This document shows positions 60,846-64,000 of a DNA stretch of 64,000 nt, piece by piece. The translations under genes and the position numbers were made by a program. The DNA lies in the NCBI GenBank assembly GCA_002449955.1, contig DJYD01000046.1:1-64000 (forward strand), in the 5' to 3' direction. Source of the stretch: Lachnospiraceae bacterium UBA6987. Lineage in GTDB: Bacteria > Bacillota > Clostridia > Lachnospirales > Lachnospiraceae. Numbering within the stretch: position 1 is the first letter of the stretch; each line of letters begins with the position of its first letter. Below the pieces are notes generated by a model, which saw only the letters and a list, made by a program, of their open reading frames with translations, ran no database searches and was not told where the DNA came from.

Positions 60846-61580
60846 ATGGAAATGATTCAAAAAGAGAACGCGGTGATCAGAGAACTGGAAAAATACTCGT
60901 CTCATGTTATAGCGAACTGTGTGCAAAAGGGAAACGGAGGCGCAGAGCTGTTTGATGTTTTTAAGGATAAATGGTTTACGGATGCCTCATTAAAGGTACA
61001 GTTTCCGGAGTTCGGTTCCCGTGCCGGCTATGCGGTAACCATGCGTGTCGGACTGCCGGTGGAAGGGTATATACCGCCGACCCGTGCCGAATTGTTAAAG
61101 CTCATTGACGCTTCTCCTAAGCCGGTGGTTCTGGTGATGCAGGTCGATGAACCGGAAGCAATGCGGCTTTCTGATAGTAATTTCGGCGGTCAGTTTGGCT
61201 ATTTATGTCAAAAGCTTGGGATGGAATCTCTGATTTGCGATGGGGCTATCCGTGATATAAAAGAGCTGCATGATTTTGGCATACAGCTTATGATTCCCGG
61301 ATCAATTGCGGCAACAGCACCCTCTGTCATCTATGAACTGAACGGAACGGTTACCGTTGGTGGCATGGAGGTTTCCGCCGGTGATGTCGTGTTTATGGAT
61401 CAGGACGGTGCCTTGAAAATCCAGGCGAAATCAGTGGAGAAAGTTCTGGCCTGTGCGAAAAAGACAAAAGCTGGGAACATTGATCCGAACAAAAAGTTAA
61501 CATTGGATGAGTGCCTGAAAATCTTCAGCGCAATGGGGGCACATTCTGAACCGGATGAGGAAAACAGCGAACAGCCGTAA
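60846..61580 (+). CDS. RraA-like family protein, copy 2 (aldolase candidate)
   Basis: Predicted 244-residue paralog of the preceding gene, 48 bases downstream. The central ~110 residues are almost the same, with the same DGAIRDIKEL and PGSIAATAPS motifs. The N-terminal 25 residues and the last 45 (DPNKKLTLDECLKIFSAMG) differ. The ATG at 60846 follows GGAAAGGA; a longer reading has no ribosome site. Two copies may form a mixed hexamer or handle stereoisomers. No RraA family member with a proven role here can be named. Confidence 0.8.
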   Translation: MEMIQKENAVIRELEKYSSHVIANCVQKGNGGAELFDVFKDKWFTDASLKVQFPEFGSRAGYAVTMRVGLPVEGYIPPTRAELLKLIDASPKPVVLVMQVDEPEAMRLSDSNFGGQFGYLCQKLGMESLICDGAIRDIKELHDFGIQLMIPGSIAATAPSVIYELNGTVTVGGMEVSAGDVVFMDQDGALKIQAKSVEKVLACAKKTKAGNIDPNKKLTLDECLKIFSAMGAHSEPDEENSEQP

Positions 61581-61599
61581 AATGCAGGAGCAATGAAAA

Positions 61600-62433
61600 A
61601 TGAAATACAAATTTGCGTTATTAGCTAAGGACATGCATAATTCCGTGCTGCCTCGCACTTATGATTTCTATGGTAAAAGCCTGGGATATGAAGTTGATTT
61701 CAATATCATAAACGTTAATGAAAACGAACTTGCTGAAACTTTGGAAAAGATGAGATCAGAGCTTGATGGCTTTACGGTTACAATGCCATATAAAGTTAAA
61801 ATCATGGAGTTCTGCGATGAATTGGATGTTTCGGCTGAAAAATGCGGATCATCCAATACGGTATTAGTGAAAGACGGCAAGTTCATTGGCTATAATACCG
61901 ATGGCTGGGGAATGGTTAAATGTCTTGCGCTGAAAGGATACAGTTTTGAGGGCAAGAATGTCGTTTTGGTTGGCGCAGGAGGCGTAGCACTGTCCATTGC
62001 CTACAATCTTTCCATCAATAAGGTAAAGCATGTGGATGTGCTCAATAAGTTTCCGAACGAAACAGAGCGTCTCCTGGCCCGCATGGATGACCGTTTTACC
62101 GGGTATGACCTGACAGATGAAAATCTGAATAAATGTTGCAAAGGTGCGGATTGCTTCATTAATGCAAGCATTTTGGGACAGGTGGGCTTTGATGATTGGA
62201 CGAATCTGGACTTTCTTAAAGCGCTTAATGCTGACGCACTGGTCTATGATGTCAACTATTCTAAACCGGGGGCTAATCTTCCCCGAGCAGCTGAAGAACT
62301 TGGATTCAGACACTATGTTGGCAAGGCGATGAGCGCCTGTCAGGGGATTCGCGCGATGGAAATCTGGACAGGAACGGCACCGAGCGATGAAACAGCGCGG
62401 GAGTTAGTGGAGCTTATCGAAAATAATCGTTAA
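61600..62433 (+). CDS. Shikimate/quinate dehydrogenase-like protein
   Basis: Predicted 277-residue AroE-type NAD(P)-dependent dehydrogenase. It has FTVTMPYKVKI near 64 (catalytic Lys), SSNTV near 87, GYNTDGWG near 99 (Asp partner) and VLVGAGGVALSIAYNL near 122 (nucleotide binding). The substrate-binding N-terminal Ser pair of AroE (S-x-S) is replaced by HNSVLP, which suggests a substrate other than shikimate. It closes the catabolic operon 19 bases after the second RraA gene, so it likely oxidises or reduces a pathway intermediate such as a cyclic or linear hydroxy acid. Confidence 0.85.
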   Translation: MKYKFALLAKDMHNSVLPRTYDFYGKSLGYEVDFNIINVNENELAETLEKMRSELDGFTVTMPYKVKIMEFCDELDVSAEKCGSSNTVLVKDGKFIGYNTDGWGMVKCLALKGYSFEGKNVVLVGAGGVALSIAYNLSINKVKHVDVLNKFPNETERLLARMDDRFTGYDLTDENLNKCCKGADCFINASILGQVGFDDWTNLDFLKALNADALVYDVNYSKPGANLPRAAEELGFRHYVGKAMSACQGIRAMEIWTGTAPSDETARELVELIENNR

Positions 62434-62449
62434 CGAGAAGCAATTAAAT

Positions 62450-62490
62450 GGGCGCGTTGCACAATGAATAGTTGGCAACGCGCCCTTATG
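62450..62490. terminator. Bidirectional terminator between the convergent AroE-like and OYE genes
   Basis: GGGCGCGTTGC pairs perfectly with GCAACGCGCCC (11 bp) around a 14-base loop, followed by TTAT. The stem is GC-rich although the surroundings are AT-rich. Confidence 0.75.
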
Positions 62491-62508
62491 TATTTATGAA
62501 AAGCATAA

Positions 62509-63738
62509 CTAAAACTTATGAACGCATCTCATTTCTTTGCCCTCTTTTTTGATCAGGGCAGTGCAACCTCCGCAGGTGGCACACGGCTTTTGGATTTTTC
62601 GGCCGCATAATATTTCGTTGGCAAAGCCTGGATCTGCAACCCATTGCCGCCCAAAACCGGCCAGATCGAACCAATTGTCTGAGATTCCACCTGCAGCGAC
62701 ATTCGCGGCAAAGTCACGCAGCCAGGTAAAGCCGGAAGCGACAACGAGGAGTTCAGGATACTGTGTTTTGACTTCTTTTGCGGATTGTAGCAGACGTTCT
62801 ACTCCTTCCAAGGGATGCTCATTAGGAACAGGCCCGCCCATGTCGTAAGGCCGAATCATATAAGGCGTTACGGCCCCTATTCCGGCACTGATGTTTAATA
62901 TGGAAACGCCAAGTGCACGGAGTTCTCCAATCAACCGAAGAGGTTCTGTCATATCCTGTACCAACTCTTTGCCGGGACGACACCCCCAACCATAGGGGTA
63001 GGGCATCCCGTCGAAAACATTGAGCCGTACGGCAACAGTGATATTACTTTGTTCACGGATGCGGCGTACAATATCCTTTACTAACCGGGTTCTGTTTTCA
63101 TAGGAACCGCCATATTTCCCGGAGCGGTTATAGGCAGAGAATAATTCATTTAGAAGATAGCCATGACAGCAACGGATGTCAATGGCATCAAAACCGGCGC
63201 GCTCTGCAAGAAGAGCGGTTTTTACATAATCGTCGGCCAGTCTGTCTAACGCTTCGTCGTTGATGATATAACTGTTTTCTTTAGGGATCAAAGGATTTTC
63301 AATGGCACATGCAACGCTTTTACTGTATCGGCCGGAATGAGTGAGCTGGGCAACAATAAAAGGATTCTCGTGTTCGTGGATAGTGGTTACAAACTGTGCA
63401 AATTGTTCTGTGTTTTCCTCAGAGAGACGCATTTGCCGGTTATTAGATTTGCCTTCATCGTTCACTGAGATTGATTCCATCCAGATGGTACCGACGCCGC
63501 CATCAGCTAATGATTGGTAGCGTTCAAATGCCCTTTGAGAAGGACTGCCGTCTTCATTGGAATCAAAGCCTTCTATAGGTTGAGCAAGCAGACGGTTTCG
63601 GATTGTCTTACCATTCACTGAGAGGGGAGTGGATAGCACAGAGGTTTCCTTCGAAAAGGGGAGGCCTTGCGACAGTTGACCGGCATCTGCTAAAAAATCA
63701 TTCACGGAAGAGTATGCGTAACGTTGGTGTTTCATCAT
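62509..63738 (-). CDS. Old Yellow Enzyme-family NADH:flavin oxidoreductase
   Basis: Predicted 409-residue FMN enzyme of the 2,4-dienoyl-CoA reductase/OYE group. NRLLAQPIEG near 47, VAQLTHSGRYS near 130, DIRCCHGYLLNEL near 198 and GGSYENRTRLVKDIV near 225 are family motifs. At the C terminus, CATCGGC and a fourth Cys near the end suit a 4Fe-4S cluster, but the FAD/NAD domains of larger relatives are absent. It may reduce an enone or enoate intermediate. It is divergent from the PfkB gene, sharing the second bidirectional promoter, and convergent with the main operon. Confidence 0.9.
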   Translation of the reverse strand: MMKHQRYAYSSVNDFLADAGQLSQGLPFSKETSVLSTPLSVNGKTIRNRLLAQPIEGFDSNEDGSPSQRAFERYQSLADGGVGTIWMESISVNDEGKSNNRQMRLSEENTEQFAQFVTTIHEHENPFIVAQLTHSGRYSKSVACAIENPLIPKENSYIINDEALDRLADDYVKTALLAERAGFDAIDIRCCHGYLLNELFSAYNRSGKYGGSYENRTRLVKDIVRRIREQSNITVAVRLNVFDGMPYPYGWGCRPGKELVQDMTEPLRLIGELRALGVSILNISAGIGAVTPYMIRPYDMGGPVPNEHPLEGVERLLQSAKEVKTQYPELLVVASGFTWLRDFAANVAAGGISDNWFDLAGFGRQWVADPGFANEILCGRKIQKPCATCGGCTALIKKEGKEMRCVHKF

Positions 63739-63810
63739 TGGTTACCGTCCTTGATGATGTTGTTTTTAAAGTAAGTCAAATAAGCTGTGAAACGTCAAGT
63801 CTATGTATTT

Positions 63811-63899
63811 AGTCTATGACAAAAAATAAAAATTGTCAATATAAAAATGTATGCAATTTTAAATTAGATATTGCAAAAAATGAGGTGCAGTGCTATAGT
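63811..63899. promoter_or_regulatory. Bidirectional promoter, copy 2
   Basis: Plus strand: TTGCAA (63871-63876), 17-base spacer, TATAGT (63894-63899), driving the PfkB gene. Minus strand: TTGACA (63834-63839), 17-base spacer, TAGACT (63811-63816), driving the Old Yellow Enzyme gene. The 67 bases 63833-63899 are the second copy of the element at 53102-53168, with the same 37-base distance between the two -35 boxes. Confidence 0.75.
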
Positions 63900-63960
63900 G
63901 AGAATAACAAATCAACGCTGATCTGCGGATAAACTGTTTAAGGAAAGGAAGGTTCTATTT

Positions 63961-64000
63961 ATGGGAAAATTGGTATGCTTTGGCGAAATCATGGGGCGCT
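63961..64000 (+). CDS. PfkB-family sugar kinase (partial, 5' end)
   Basis: Only 13 codons are inside the window, beginning MGKLVCFGEIMGR, the typical start of PfkB kinases, in particular 2-keto-3-deoxygluconate kinases (FGEIM/FGE-L). AAGGAAGG precedes the ATG. Its promoter is copy 2 of the bidirectional element, so it is probably part of the island regulon and could phosphorylate a keto-deoxy acid made by the dehydratase. The specific activity is an inference. Confidence 0.6.
   Translation, partial: MGKLVCFGEIMGR

Overview
The window looks like a chromosomal segment of an anaerobic Gram-positive Clostridia, most likely Lachnospiraceae-like. The evidence is the gene order rsmB-rlmN-prpC-prkC-rsgA-rpe, the PASTA kinase, CodY, a class III fructose-bisphosphatase, a TPSTG-anchored surface protein, strong AGGAGG ribosome sites and a GC-rich base composition. 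No rRNA, tRNA, CRISPR array or transposase was recognised.

Layout. 0-9 kb is a co-directional housekeeping run: rRNA methyltransferases, a Ser/Thr phosphatase and kinase pair, a ribosome-assembly GTPase, a pentose-phosphate epimerase, a foldase-like lipoprotein and uracil-DNA glycosylase. 9-19.5 kb is dominated by membrane proteins of unknown role: an alpha/beta hydrolase fused to a membrane domain, then a minus-strand cluster (MscS channel, a three-repeat extracytoplasmic protein, two zinc-ribbon membrane proteins, one with an HEMLH metallopeptidase motif). 19.8-26.4 kb holds a hydroxyacyl-CoA dehydrogenase divergent from a TetR regulator, a Y-family polymerase with a small partner and an AAA ATPase, and class III FBPase. 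26.6-42.2 kb holds a caspase-like lipoprotein, comM-dprA-topA-codY, two fused ATPase-FtsX exporters, and a three-gene nicotinate-to-NAD salvage operon. 42.3-50.7 kb holds a His-rich lipoprotein, an 1806-residue thioester/VaFE-repeat adhesin, and a two-gene SufC-SufB unit.

At about 51.5 kb, inside a MATE transporter gene, base composition shifts abruptly from GC-rich to AT-richer and stays so to the end of the window. This looks like the edge of an acquired segment. From there a GntR/FCD regulator faces a nine-gene operon: racemase-fold protein, mandelate-racemase-type dehydratase, aldo/keto reductase, cupin, TRAP transporter (DctP-Q-M), two tandem RraA-like proteins and an AroE-like dehydrogenase. 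An Old Yellow Enzyme relative and the start of a PfkB kinase follow. Two 67-bp copies of a bidirectional promoter (53.1 and 63.8 kb) link the two halves, arguing for one co-regulated regulon. The gene set suggests uptake and breakdown of a hydroxylated carboxylic acid (acid sugar or cyclitol acid); the substrate is not identifiable from sequence. This island is the best candidate for an undescribed system in the window.

Regulatory sites were found by eye. Promoters are given as -35/-10 hexamers with counted spacers, and terminators as counted inverted repeats; none was scored by software. Statements about base composition are visual.
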